Part shown: positions 1-8,214 of the stretch, piece by piece
How positions within the stretch are numbered: the stretch's first letter is position 1
How the letters are laid out: each line of letters starts with the position of its first letter
Assembly (NCBI GenBank): GCA_036273715.1
Contig: DASUHB010000038.1
Span: forward strand, 29,820 to 93,819
Reading direction: 5' to 3'
DNA from: Gemmatimonadaceae bacterium
GTDB taxonomy: Bacteria; Gemmatimonadota; Gemmatimonadetes; Gemmatimonadales; Gemmatimonadaceae
Length of the DNA: 64,000 nt
Program-made: the position numbers and the translations under genes
Notes under the pieces: model-generated
Database searches by the model: none
The model's input: only the letters and a program-made list of their open reading frames with translations
Told to the model about the DNA's origin: nothing

Positions 1-682
1 CCACCCCGCGCGACGCCCGGCCGCGCGACCGCGCCAGCGTGCCGTCGGCCAGCTGCCGCGCCCGATCCACCGCGATCTCGCGCAGGATGGACGGGTGCAC
101 CATCTCGTCCACCAAGCCTAACTGCAGCGCCTTGCGCGCCCGCACGTTGCGCCCGGTGAGCATCAGGTCCAGCGCCGCGCGCAAGCCGATCAAACGCGGC
201 AGGCGCTGCGTGCCGCCCGCGCCCGGGAAGATGCCGAGCTGCACCTCCGGCGCCGCGAGCACGCTCTTCGGATGGTCCGTCACGATGCGATACGAGCAGG
301 CGATCGCCGCTTCCAGTCCGCCGCCCAGGCAGGCGCCGTGAATCGCCGCCACCACCGGCACGCGCAAGTGCTCCAGCCGGCTCATCAGTGCTTGCCCGCG
401 ACGACTCAGCTCTTCCCCGTCGTGCGCGGTGCGCAAGGCGTTGAACTGCTCGATGTCGGCGCCGGCGATGAAATTCTCGGGCTTCCCGGACATCAACACC
501 ACCGCGCGAACCGCAGCGTCGCGGTCGACACGGTCGAGGAACGACGCAAACTCCGCCACCACCTGCGCGTCGAGCACGTTCACCGACGCGTCGGGCACGT
601 CGAGCGTTGCGACCGCGATACCGTTCTGGATGTCGACCGCGAGCGCGGACGCCGCTTGCACCGGGTCCGTCGCGGCGCTCAC
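1..682 (-). CDS. fadJ: Fatty-acid oxidation alpha subunit, N-terminal part (enoyl-CoA hydratase/3-hydroxyacyl-CoA dehydrogenase)
   Basis: The frame opens with GTG at 682 and runs off the left edge, leaving about 227 N-terminal residues of a protein that normally exceeds 700. The visible part is the crotonase domain. The oxyanion-hole segment IHGACLGGGLE lies at residues 114-124, followed by FPGAGGTQRLPRLIG, both very close to E. coli FadJ. The missing C-terminus should carry the NAD-dependent 3-hydroxyacyl-CoA dehydrogenase. The start overlaps the stop of fadI by four bases (GTGA), so the two beta-oxidation subunits are translationally coupled. A GTTAGGC motif copy (116) encodes a Leu-Gly here. 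The family is certain; FadJ rather than FadB is inferred from the FadI-type partner and the order thiolase first. Confidence 0.93.
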   Translation of the reverse strand, partial: MSAATDPVQAASALAVDIQNGIAVATLDVPDASVNVLDAQVVAEFASFLDRVDRDAAVRAVVLMSGKPENFIAGADIEQFNALRTAHDGEELSRRGQALMSRLEHLRVPVVAAIHGACLGGGLEAAIACSYRIVTDHPKSVLAAPEVQLGIFPGAGGTQRLPRLIGLRAALDLMLTGRNVRARKALQLGLVDEMVHPSILREIAVDRARQLADGTLARSRGRASRGV

Positions 683-1980
683 GCGGCGTTCTCCAACACC
701 ATCGCGAAGCCCATTCCGCCAGCCGCGCACACGGTCATGAGGCCGAACTGGCCGCCGCGCCGCTTGAGCTCGTGCGCCAGCGTCGTCGTGATGCGCGCCC
801 CGGTGGCGCCGAAGGGGTGGCCGATGGCGATCGAGCCGCCCATGACGTTGAGACGCGACCGGTCCACTTCACCCATCGGCTGCGACAGGCCCGCGCGCGC
901 CGCCCACGCCCTGCTCTCGAATCCTTGCAGGTTGGACAACACCTGGGCCGCGAACGCCTCGTGCATCTCGACCAGGTCGATGTTGGCCAGCGTGAGGCCG
1001 GCGCGCTCGAGCGCTTTCGGAGCCGCAAACACCGGCGCCTGCAACAACTGCTCGCCCGGGTCCAGCGCCGCGTACGCGTACGATCGAAGGTACGCGATCG
1101 GCTGCATGCCTAACGAACGAGCCTTCTCCTCGCTCATGAGAATCACGGCCGCGCCGCCGTCGGTGAGCGGCGACGAATTGCCGGCCGTCACCGAGCCGTA
1201 GCGCCGGTCGAACACCGGTTTGAGCGCCGCCAACTGCTCCAGACTCGTGTCCGTCCGCACGCCGTTGTCGGTCGTCGCCCACGCCTCGTACGATGGCGAC
1301 ACGAACAACGGCATGATCTCCGACGTTAGGCGACCGTCCTGCGTCCCCGCCGCCGCCAGCCGGTGCGACCGCAGCGCGAACTGGTCCTGTTCCTCGCGAG
1401 GAATGTGGTTGAGCTTGGCCATCTTCTCCGCCGACTGCCCCATCGTCTCGCCCGTCGATGGCTCGGCGATCGCCGGGGTCACCGGCACCAGGTCCCGCGG
1501 ACGCACGTGCGAGAACGCGCTCACCCGCGCGCCCAACGACTTCGCCTTACTCGCGCGCACGAGCACATCCGCAAACCGGCGCGAATGCAGTATCGGCACG
1601 TTCGACAACGACTCGGCACCCCCCGCAATCGCTACGTCGGCGTGGCCGAGCACGATCTGGTCCGCCGCGTCGGTGATCGCCTGGTTCGCCGAAGCACACG
1701 CCCGACTCACCGTAAACGCCGGGATGTCTTTGGGCATCATGGGCAGCAGCGCCACCTCGCGCGCGATGTTCGGCGCGAGCACCGATGGCACGACGGTGCC
1801 GAACACAATGATGTCGATTTCGCCCGGATCGAGCGTCGTGCGCTCGAGTAGCTCTGCGACCACGGCGCGGCCGAGGTCCTGCGCGCTCATCGGCTTGAGA
1901 ATCGTTCCCGCCTTGGCGAACGGGGTACGCAAACCGGCCACGAGCGCCACCCGCCGGCCGTTGCGTCCATAGCTTTCCAT
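679..1980 (-). CDS. fadI: Acetyl-CoA C-acyltransferase (3-ketoacyl-CoA thiolase, FadI type)
   Basis: This 433-residue thiolase cleaves 3-ketoacyl-CoA in the last step of each beta-oxidation cycle. Its length and sequence follow E. coli FadI (436 aa): VAGLRTPFA near the N-terminus, the acyl-accepting Cys95 in VSRACAS, MHEAFAAQ, GGSIAIGHPFGATGAR, and the second catalytic Cys in VCAAGG near the C-terminus. ATG at 1980 gives the expected N-terminus. It is the first gene of a fadI-fadJ operon on the minus strand, with a four-base overlap into fadJ. Motif copies at 1108 and 1325 fall inside as Leu-Gly and Leu-Thr codons. Confidence 0.96.
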   Translation of the reverse strand: MESYGRNGRRVALVAGLRTPFAKAGTILKPMSAQDLGRAVVAELLERTTLDPGEIDIIVFGTVVPSVLAPNIAREVALLPMMPKDIPAFTVSRACASANQAITDAADQIVLGHADVAIAGGAESLSNVPILHSRRFADVLVRASKAKSLGARVSAFSHVRPRDLVPVTPAIAEPSTGETMGQSAEKMAKLNHIPREEQDQFALRSHRLAAAGTQDGRLTSEIMPLFVSPSYEAWATTDNGVRTDTSLEQLAALKPVFDRRYGSVTAGNSSPLTDGGAAVILMSEEKARSLGMQPIAYLRSYAYAALDPGEQLLQAPVFAAPKALERAGLTLANIDLVEMHEAFAAQVLSNLQGFESRAWAARAGLSQPMGEVDRSRLNVMGGSIAIGHPFGATGARITTTLAHELKRRGGQFGLMTVCAAGGMGFAMVLENAA

Positions 1981-2075
1981 GGCGGAAACTTAGACCTGCG
2001 AGTTGCCGGACGCCATTCGGCATGACGTCCCGAGCCCTCGCGCCCCCCGCGCGCGGACCCGTATCGTTCTTGCAC

Positions 2076-2648
2076 TCATCGCCGCGACACACCCTCCTTC
2101 ATCGCCATGACCTGCGCCACGTATCGCTCACCCGCGGCATCGCGCACCAGGCCCTCACGATTTTCCAAAATCACCAACGGCGCCAGAAGCGCCGGCAGCT
2201 CGTCGCTCTGCAAGAGGAACGCGTCGCTGCTCGGTCCCCTGCCCAACGCCCGTTGCGCAACGGTGAACGTCTCGACGATCGCGGCGCCGCCGGGTCGCAA
2301 CAGCGATGCCAGCGAGGGAAACAGGGTGCGATCCAGAAAATTGACGCACACGATCGCATCGATGCTGCCGCTTCGAAGCGGCAGTCGCGATGCGTCGGCG
2401 GCAATCGCGTCCATCGGTGCCGCCGCGCGCGCATCGGCGAGTGCGGCCGCGACGATGTCGATGGCCACCACGCGATGCCCGGCGCGCGCCAGCGGCACGG
2501 CATGACGGCCTCGTCCGGCAGCCAGATCGACGATCGTGTCATGTGCGCTCAGCGACAGCGCACGCGACATCACCCATGCCGATGGAGCACCGAGCGGCGT
2601 CCCGAGAGCCGCACGATGGCGCGCGTCCCACGTCTCGCGATCGCTCAT
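2076..2648 (-). CDS. Class I SAM-dependent methyltransferase
   Basis: A 190-residue protein with a SAM-binding motif I (VDLAAGRGRHA, near residues 40-50), an acidic strand-2 residue (VVAIDIV) and a typical motif IV region (DAIVCVNFLDR). The compact single-domain layout resembles TehB-like or UbiE-like methyltransferases of unassigned substrate. It lies 95 bases upstream of fadI on the same strand and is divergent from glpD, whose start is only 23 bases away, so each promoter must lie within or very near the other gene's 5' end. The substrate cannot be told from sequence. Confidence 0.85.
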   Translation of the reverse strand: MSDRETWDARHRAALGTPLGAPSAWVMSRALSLSAHDTIVDLAAGRGRHAVPLARAGHRVVAIDIVAAALADARAAAPMDAIAADASRLPLRSGSIDAIVCVNFLDRTLFPSLASLLRPGGAAIVETFTVAQRALGRGPSSDAFLLQSDELPALLAPLVILENREGLVRDAAGERYVAQVMAMKEGVSRR

Positions 2649-2671
2649 GCTGCCATGACGCGGCGCGCCCG

Positions 2672-4318
2672 GTGACGACAGCAGCGCGACCCGAATTCGG
2701 CGCCGCCAACCGGCCCGCGTTCATCGAGGCACTGGCGCGGGAGGCGTTCGACGTGCTCGTGATCGGCGGCGGCATCGTCGGCGCCGGGGTCGCCCGCGAC
2801 GCCGCCATGCGGGGGCTGCGCGTGGCGCTCGTCGAGCAATCCGATTTCGCGAGCGGAACGTCGAGCCGTTCGTCGCGGCTCGTGCACGGCGGCCTCCGCT
2901 ATCTCGAGAATGGACAGTTGCATCTCGTGTTCGAGGCGAGCCAGGAGCGGCGCACGCTCATGCGGATCGCGCCGCACATCGTGCGGCCGCTGCAGTTCTT
3001 GTGGCCGGTGTTCGACGGCGCACGCATTCCAACGTGGAAGCTGCGCGCGGCGCTCACGCTCTACGATGCGCTCGCGCTGTTTCGCAACGTGGCGCCGCAC
3101 CATGCGCTCGACGCGGCGGCGGTCTCGACGCTCGAGCCTGCGCTCCGCCGCCCCGGGCTGCGCGGCGGCGCTACCTACTTCGATGCGGCCACGGACGATG
3201 CTCGTCTCACCCTCCTCAATGCGCGCGCCGCCCACGATGCCGGCGCCGTCGTCGTTACTCGCGTCCGCGCCGACGGCCTCCTCCTCGAGGCCCACGCCGT
3301 GCGCGGTGCGCGTGCGCACGACATCATCGGAAACCAATCGTTCGACATCGCCGCACGCTGCGTCGTGAACGCCACGGGCCCCTGGAGCGACACCATCCGC
3401 CGATTCGCGCAGCCTAACGCAACGGCGTCGGTGCGCGGCACCAAAGGCGTGCACCTGGCGCTTCCGGCCGAGCGCGTCGGCAATGCCGGCGCGCTCACGC
3501 TGCTGTCGCCGATCGACGGACGCGTGTTCTTCGTGCTCCCGTCCGGTGCGACGACCATCGTCGGCACCACCGACACCGATTACGATGGCGACCCGGAGGC
3601 AGTGTGCGCCACTCCGACGGATGTCGCGTATCTCCTTCGGTCGGTAGATGCGTACTTCCCCGCTGCGTGCCTGACGCCAGACGACGTCATCGCCGCCTGG
3701 GCCGGCATCAGACCGCTCGTCGGCGGAGACGCGCGTCAGCCCGACGCGCTGTCTCGCGAGCATGCGGTCACGACGACGGCGCCCGGTCTCATCACCGTGT
3801 CCGGCGGAAAGTTGACCACGTATCGCGTGATGGCCCGCGACACGGTCAATGCCGTCCAACGGTCGCTCGGCCAGCGCGTGAGCGAGGCGCCCACCGGATC
3901 CGTCGCCTTGCCGGGCGGCGCCGCGACCATCGACGCGCAGCTCGAGCAGGCCGCTAAGCGGACGGGATCTCGCGCGCTCGCCGCGCATCTCGTACACCGC
4001 TACGGCGGCGAGTGGGCCGGCGTCTGGTCGCTCGCCGAAGCGGATGGCGCGCTCGCCGTTCCGCTCGTTCCGCCGCTGCCGTACATCCGTGCCGAGGTGT
4101 CCTGGGCCGTCGCGCGCGAGATGGCGCTTTCGTTAGGCGATGTGCTGATGCGACGCGCACCGCTCGCGTGGCAGCTGGCCGATCACGGCGCCGCGCTGGC
4201 GGACACCATCGCCCCGGCATACGGCTGGTCGGCCGCCGATGTCGCGGAGTATGTGCGCGATGCGGCGCTCGTGCTCGGGCCGCCCGCGGGCGCGGCTACG
4301 CCTGCGCGTGAATCGTGA
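2672..4318 (+). CDS. glpD: Aerobic glycerol-3-phosphate dehydrogenase (FAD)
   Basis: Oxidises sn-glycerol 3-phosphate to dihydroxyacetone phosphate and passes electrons to the quinone pool at the membrane. From GTG 2672 the product is 548 aa, close to the usual 500-560. The N-terminal FAD-binding Rossmann motif IGGGIVGAG is at residues 31-39, followed by the family signature around SRSSRLVHGGLRYL and an FAD-domain closing segment with VSGGKLTTYR. No ATG fits at this position and upstream codons overlap the divergent methyltransferase, so GTG is preferred. The last 23 bases overlap the 3' end of the convergent greA. Confidence 0.93.
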   Translation: MTTAARPEFGAANRPAFIEALAREAFDVLVIGGGIVGAGVARDAAMRGLRVALVEQSDFASGTSSRSSRLVHGGLRYLENGQLHLVFEASQERRTLMRIAPHIVRPLQFLWPVFDGARIPTWKLRAALTLYDALALFRNVAPHHALDAAAVSTLEPALRRPGLRGGATYFDAATDDARLTLLNARAAHDAGAVVVTRVRADGLLLEAHAVRGARAHDIIGNQSFDIAARCVVNATGPWSDTIRRFAQPNATASVRGTKGVHLALPAERVGNAGALTLLSPIDGRVFFVLPSGATTIVGTTDTDYDGDPEAVCATPTDVAYLLRSVDAYFPAACLTPDDVIAAWAGIRPLVGGDARQPDALSREHAVTTTAPGLITVSGGKLTTYRVMARDTVNAVQRSLGQRVSEAPTGSVALPGGAATIDAQLEQAAKRTGSRALAAHLVHRYGGEWAGVWSLAEADGALAVPLVPPLPYIRAEVSWAVAREMALSLGDVLMRRAPLAWQLADHGAALADTIAPAYGWSAADVAEYVRDAALVLGPPAGAATPARES

Positions 4319-4766
4319 GCAGCTCGATGATCTCCAGTTGACGCGTCATGGCCGGCAGCCTGAGCATCGCCACCTCGCCGACGGCCTTGCCGACTAACGC
4401 GCGACCGATCGGCGACGCCATTGTCACGTGACCGTCCTCGAACTCGACCGCGTCGCCGAAGACCAGATAGTACACCTCGAGCGTCCCGCTCTTCACGTCC
4501 TTCACGGTGACGCGCGAGCCGAGGCCCACGCGATCCGTCGGGATCTGCGCGATGTCGATCTGCGACAACTTGCTGAGCCGTTGACGCAAGTGGCCTAACC
4601 GAGCCTGCACGAACTGCTGCCGCTCCAGCGCCGCCTTGTACTCGCTGTTCTCGCGCAGGTCGCCCAGCTCCACGGCTTTGCGGATTTCCTGCGGCAGCAC
4701 GACGTTCAGCTCGTGCTGCAGCCGGTCGACCTCGCCTTGCAGCTTCTGCTTCAGTTCCTCGATCAT
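4296..4766 (-). CDS. greA: Transcription elongation factor GreA/GreB family
   Basis: Rescues backtracked RNA polymerase by stimulating transcript cleavage. The 156-residue product has the N-terminal coiled coil with the acidic tip motif DLRENSEY and the C-terminal FKBP-like domain (GLGSRVTV, ASPIGRALVGK). ATG 4766 gives the usual N-terminus; an in-frame TTG at 4784 would add six residues but is not typical. The leader carries a GC-rich hairpin followed by a T tract (4783-4822), described separately. It converges with and overlaps the glpD end by 23 bases. Confidence 0.93.
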   Translation of the reverse strand: MIEELKQKLQGEVDRLQHELNVVLPQEIRKAVELGDLRENSEYKAALERQQFVQARLGHLRQRLSKLSQIDIAQIPTDRVGLGSRVTVKDVKSGTLEVYYLVFGDAVEFEDGHVTMASPIGRALVGKAVGEVAMLRLPAMTRQLEIIELLTIHAQA

Positions 4767-4782
4767 CGATTCATCACGGCGC

Positions 4783-4822
4783 AAAAAGTGGAGCGCCCGG
4801 CCTCCGGAAAGGGGGCCGGGCG
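4783..4822 (-). terminator. Possible attenuator/early terminator in the greA leader
   Basis: On the minus strand a 9-bp perfect GC stem (arms 4814-4822 and 4794-4802, loop about 11 nt) is followed, six bases later, by five T residues ending at 4783, about 17 bases before the greA ATG. This is the layout of an intrinsic terminator inside a 5' leader. E. coli greA is known to have an early terminator that releases short leader RNAs, so an analogous device is plausible; that link is inference, and the gap between stem and T tract weakens the call. Confidence 0.4.
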
Positions 4823-5007
4823 ATTGCGGGCGAGCGTGCCAGGGTCCCTCTCTCTACGAAACGGTCCGCGCCGGTCCACGCCGCACGCGCGACCGCGCCG
4901 CCGCCGCGAATCCACGCGCTGGTGCTCCAGAGAGAAGGCTCATGTCTCATAGTAGACGACAAACGGGGCGGTGTCTACCCTGAAGCGAGGCACGAACTCC
5001 GCACAAA

Positions 5008-5832
5008 TTGGCCCATGAAATCTTCGACGCGAATCACGTTCCAGTGACGCTCCGAATCGAGTCACACGCCGACGTGACGCAGGTGTGCATGTCGAGCTTG
5101 CCAGGCCGGTCCATCGGCTACGACGTCAGCGCCTACCTGGTGCGCGGCGTGATGATCGACCTCGGCTTTCCGTTGGTCGCTCGAGCGGTCGCGCAGTATC
5201 TGGCGCGTGCGCGTCCGGACGCCATTCTCATTACCCATCACCACGAGGATCACGGCGGAAACGTCGAATTGGCCGCGCGTATGCGGATACCGATCGGCGC
5301 ATCCGATGGCACGCTGGCACTGCTCCGGAATCCAGAGCACCTCGGACTGCACCGCCGCATCATCTGGGGCAATCCGCCGGCGTTGCGCACCCCGATCGTG
5401 CGATTTGCGAGTGATGCCCTGCGTCTCGTGCCGACGCCCGGGCATGCGGCAGACCATCACGTCGTCTGGGACGCCGAGCGCGAAACCATGTTCGGCGGCG
5501 ATCTCTTCCTCGGCGTCAAAGTGCGTGCCGCTCATTCGGACGAACGCCCGCGCGAGCTCGTGCGCAGCCTGCGCCACGCCGCATCGCTCCGTCCGCGCCG
5601 CTACTTCGATGCGCACCGCGGCCTCGTGCGCGATCCCGTATCGGCCTTGCTCGCCAAAGCGGACTGGCTCGAGCAGATGATCGACGCGATCGAGCGACGT
5701 ATCGAACAAGGCTGGTCCAACCGGGCCATCGCGCGTGCAGTCCTCGGGCGCGAGGACCTCGCCTACTATGTCTCTCGTGGCGCGATGTCGCGGATCATGT
5801 TCGTCTCACGCGTGCGCGACGAAATTGCCTAA
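5008..5832 (+). CDS. MBL-fold metallo-hydrolase
   Basis: A 274-residue (from TTG 5008) or 262-residue (from GTG 5044) metallo-beta-lactamase-fold protein. The metal-binding HxHxDH signature is seen as HHHEDH around residue 77, with later ligands in PTPGHAADHH and FGGDLF. The C-terminal helical part resembles the winged-helix tail of lactamase-B-2/glyoxalase-II-like hydrolases. Substrate is unknown. The start is uncertain: neither candidate has a strong ribosome site. The stop codon TAA lies inside a GCCTAAC motif (5827). It converges with the deoxyhypusine-synthase-like gene. Confidence 0.85.
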   Translation: MAHEIFDANHVPVTLRIESHADVTQVCMSSLPGRSIGYDVSAYLVRGVMIDLGFPLVARAVAQYLARARPDAILITHHHEDHGGNVELAARMRIPIGASDGTLALLRNPEHLGLHRRIIWGNPPALRTPIVRFASDALRLVPTPGHAADHHVVWDAERETMFGGDLFLGVKVRAAHSDERPRELVRSLRHAASLRPRRYFDAHRGLVRDPVSALLAKADWLEQMIDAIERRIEQGWSNRAIARAVLGREDLAYYVSRGAMSRIMFVSRVRDEIA

Positions 5833-5891
5833 CGCTTGCGGCTGGACACCCGGTCCGGCTCCTGACGCCGGGGCGGCCGCGCCGACGTTGC

Positions 5892-7118
5892 CTAACGGCG
5901 CGTCGCCGCGGGCCTCGAGGCGGCGTTCGCCTCCCGCACCAGCGCCTCCATCATGGCGCCGCGCCGCTCATACAATCGCTTGAGCCGGCGCGGCTTTCGC
6001 TTGGCCAGCGCGTACGCGGTGAGCAAGGGCAGCGCGATCGTCGAATCCGTGTAGCAAACGACCGCGTCCGGCAGCCGGTCGGGGTCGATCTTGCCCCAGC
6101 TCACCGCCTCGGCCGGCGTCGCGCCCGACAAGCCGCCGGTATCCGGGCGCGCGTCGGTCACCTGCAGGAAGTAGTCGTGGCCCTTCTCGTCGATGCCTAA
6201 CACTTCCTGGATCTGCGGCTCCGTCTGCAACATGAAGTTCTTGGGACTGCCGCCGCCCATGATCATCACCGCGCTCTTGCCGCCGCCACGCTTGGCGGCC
6301 AGGACGATCGACGCCGTCTCGTTCACGTCGAGGTTCGGGTCGATCACCAGCGCGTTGCCCTCGAGCGCGAGCGCGGCGATGTTCATGCCGATCGAGGAGT
6401 CGCCGGGAGACGACGTGAAGATGGGTACGGCCGCCGCATGCGCCGCCGAAATGAGTGACCGCTGGCCAATGCCTAACGCATCTTCGCGCTCCCGGACGTA
6501 CCGCCCGCACAGCCAGTGGAACTCGGCGCTGGACATCGGCCGCTGGAACTCCGGGCTCCGCATGATCTGGCGGAAGAACGCGTCCGTCGAGAGCAGCACG
6601 TCGTAGTCGAAGAAGATGTCGTAAATCCGCACGACGCCTTCCTCGCGCAGCACCACGTCGCTCTCCTGCGCGTTTCCGCGGTGCATCGACAGACCCAACC
6701 CGTAGTGCGTGTCGTGATACAGATTGGCGCCGGTCGAGATGATCCAATCCACGAAGCCGGCTTCGATGAGCGGAATCAGCGCCGCCAGGCCCAGGCCCGC
6801 CGGCGTGAGCGCGCCGGTGAGCGTCAGCCCAACGGTCACGTCGCGCTCCAGCATCTTCTCGACGAAGAGCTGCGCCGCCTCGCGCAACCGTCCCGCGTTG
6901 TAGGCGAGAAACGTCTCGTCGATCAGCTGCGCGACGCTCTCGGTGCCGTCGATCCGCCGCGGATTGATCCGCTGTCCGCGCAGGAACCGGCTCGTCTCGC
7001 GGGCCACGTGCGCGGTATGCGTGCGTTCGCGCTCTTCGGCCTCGCGCTTCTGCGCCGCTTTGGGCGCGGCCGCCGTCGGGCCGCGGCGCGCCGCGCCGCC
7101 CTTCTTGGATTTCGCCAT
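5892..7118 (-). CDS. Deoxyhypusine synthase-like protein
   Basis: A 408-residue member of the deoxyhypusine synthase family. The catalytic-lysine motif EAVSWGKID is intact, with Lys343 matching the lysine that carries the aminobutyl intermediate in the eukaryotic enzyme. Other conserved segments are the NAD-binding [17 protein letters not shown] and [11 protein letters not shown]. Bacteria lack the eukaryotic substrate eIF5A, and bacterial relatives have been linked to polyamine (homospermidine-type) chemistry; the true substrate here is open. The first 40 or so residues are a low-complexity Lys/Ala/Arg extension. The stop TAG lies inside a GTTAGGC motif. The gene is monocistronic and convergent with the MBL-fold gene. 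Confidence 0.9.
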   Translation of the reverse strand: MAKSKKGGAARRGPTAAAPKAAQKREAEERERTHTAHVARETSRFLRGQRINPRRIDGTESVAQLIDETFLAYNAGRLREAAQLFVEKMLERDVTVGLTLTGALTPAGLGLAALIPLIEAGFVDWIISTGANLYHDTHYGLGLSMHRGNAQESDVVLREEGVVRIYDIFFDYDVLLSTDAFFRQIMRSPEFQRPMSSAEFHWLCGRYVREREDALGIGQRSLISAAHAAAVPIFTSSPGDSSIGMNIAALALEGNALVIDPNLDVNETASIVLAAKRGGGKSAVMIMGGGSPKNFMLQTEPQIQEVLGIDEKGHDYFLQVTDARPDTGGLSGATPAEAVSWGKIDPDRLPDAVVCYTDSTIALPLLTAYALAKRKPRRLKRLYERRGAMMEALVREANAASRPAATRR

Positions 7119-7163
7119 TGCCGCCGCCTAACGATTACGTGGATCGCGCCACCCCTGCAGCGC

Positions 7164-8120
7164 TCACGGCCGCAGCGCGGCCGATCGCGCCTCGTACGCG
7201 TCGATCACCGCCTTCGCTGCTTCCGCCGGATCATCCGTGATCAGCATCAGTTCCAAATCGCCGGGCGAAATCTTCCGTTCCTGCAAAACGCGCGCGTGCA
7301 GCCAGCGAATCAATCCCGCCCAGTAGTGCCGCCCGAACATCACCACCGGAAAGTGATAGATCTTGCCCGTCTGGATCAGCGTCAACGCCTCGAACAACTC
7401 GTCTAACGTGCCGAACCCACCGGGGAAGATGATGAATGCCGATGAATACTTGATGAACATCGTCTTCCGCACGAAGAAGTAGCGGAAGTTGATCAGCGTG
7501 TCGACGTACGGATTCGCACCCTGCTCGAACGGCAACTCGATGTTGCAACCGATCGAGCGCCCGTGGCCGAGTCGCGCGCCCTTGTTCCCTGCTTCCATGA
7601 TGCCCGGACCCGCACCGGTCATGATCGTGAAACCCGCCTCGGCCAAGAGTCGCGACGTCTCCTGCGCAGCCGCGTACTGCGGATCATCCGGACCCACACG
7701 CGCCGACCCGAACACGGTGACCGCTTTGTCCACCGCCGCGAGCGTGTCGAACCCTTCGATGAACTCGGACATGATTCGCAGCAAGCGCCACGGATCCGTC
7801 CGCGTGAAGTCGCGCGACTGCTCGCGCGCGCCTTGCACGCGCAGCAGCTTTTCATCTTCGGTGATGAGCGGCGGGATGTAATCGCGAATGGACTGGTCGA
7901 TCGGACGCTCGTCGACGATCTTGACCGCGCCCGCCTGTCTACCCCGCTCCATCTGCGATGGTGGTATCCTGCCCGCCTTGAGATGACCTTCTTCCGTGCG
8001 CTCGCGAAATCCCTCGCGCGATCCCTGCTCGGCCACGGCCATCTTGTTCACATCGGCTTTCTTTCCCGATGCCGTTGTTACCGCGGCGCGTTTCTTTCGA
8101 GGTTTGGGGCGTGAGGCCAT
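7164..8120 (-). CDS. LOG family protein (TIGR00730-type Rossmann fold)
   Basis: From ATG 8120 the product is 318 aa. The C-terminal two thirds show the LOG-family signature: GPGIMEAGNKGA and, around residues 230-240, PGGFGTLDE. Plant LOG enzymes release free cytokinin from riboside 5'-monophosphates, and many bacterial homologues are nucleotide 5'-monophosphate nucleosidases. The N-terminal ~90 residues are a basic, poorly conserved extension, as in longer bacterial members. A longer in-frame reading upstream of 8120 overlaps the start of the phosphodiesterase gene and is not needed. Divergent from that gene. Confidence 0.88.
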   Translation of the reverse strand: MASRPKPRKKRAAVTTASGKKADVNKMAVAEQGSREGFRERTEEGHLKAGRIPPSQMERGRQAGAVKIVDERPIDQSIRDYIPPLITEDEKLLRVQGAREQSRDFTRTDPWRLLRIMSEFIEGFDTLAAVDKAVTVFGSARVGPDDPQYAAAQETSRLLAEAGFTIMTGAGPGIMEAGNKGARLGHGRSIGCNIELPFEQGANPYVDTLINFRYFFVRKTMFIKYSSAFIIFPGGFGTLDELFEALTLIQTGKIYHFPVVMFGRHYWAGLIRWLHARVLQERKISPGDLELMLITDDPAEAAKAVIDAYEARSAALRP

Positions 8121-8214
8121 GTGTGCGCGGAAAGAGAAACTCAAAGCTAGCCCGACGATCCACGCGTCGGGAGGGACGCTGTGCGCCCGTTGAACCGACA
8201 CACCGCGCCTCCAG

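Noticed and set aside
272..1201. 309-codon plus-strand frame
   Set aside because: It is antisense to fadJ and fadI, which match the known enzymes closely.
2645..3997. 450-codon minus-strand frame
   Set aside because: It is antisense to glpD, with unnatural Arg/Glu/Val content and no recognisable motif.
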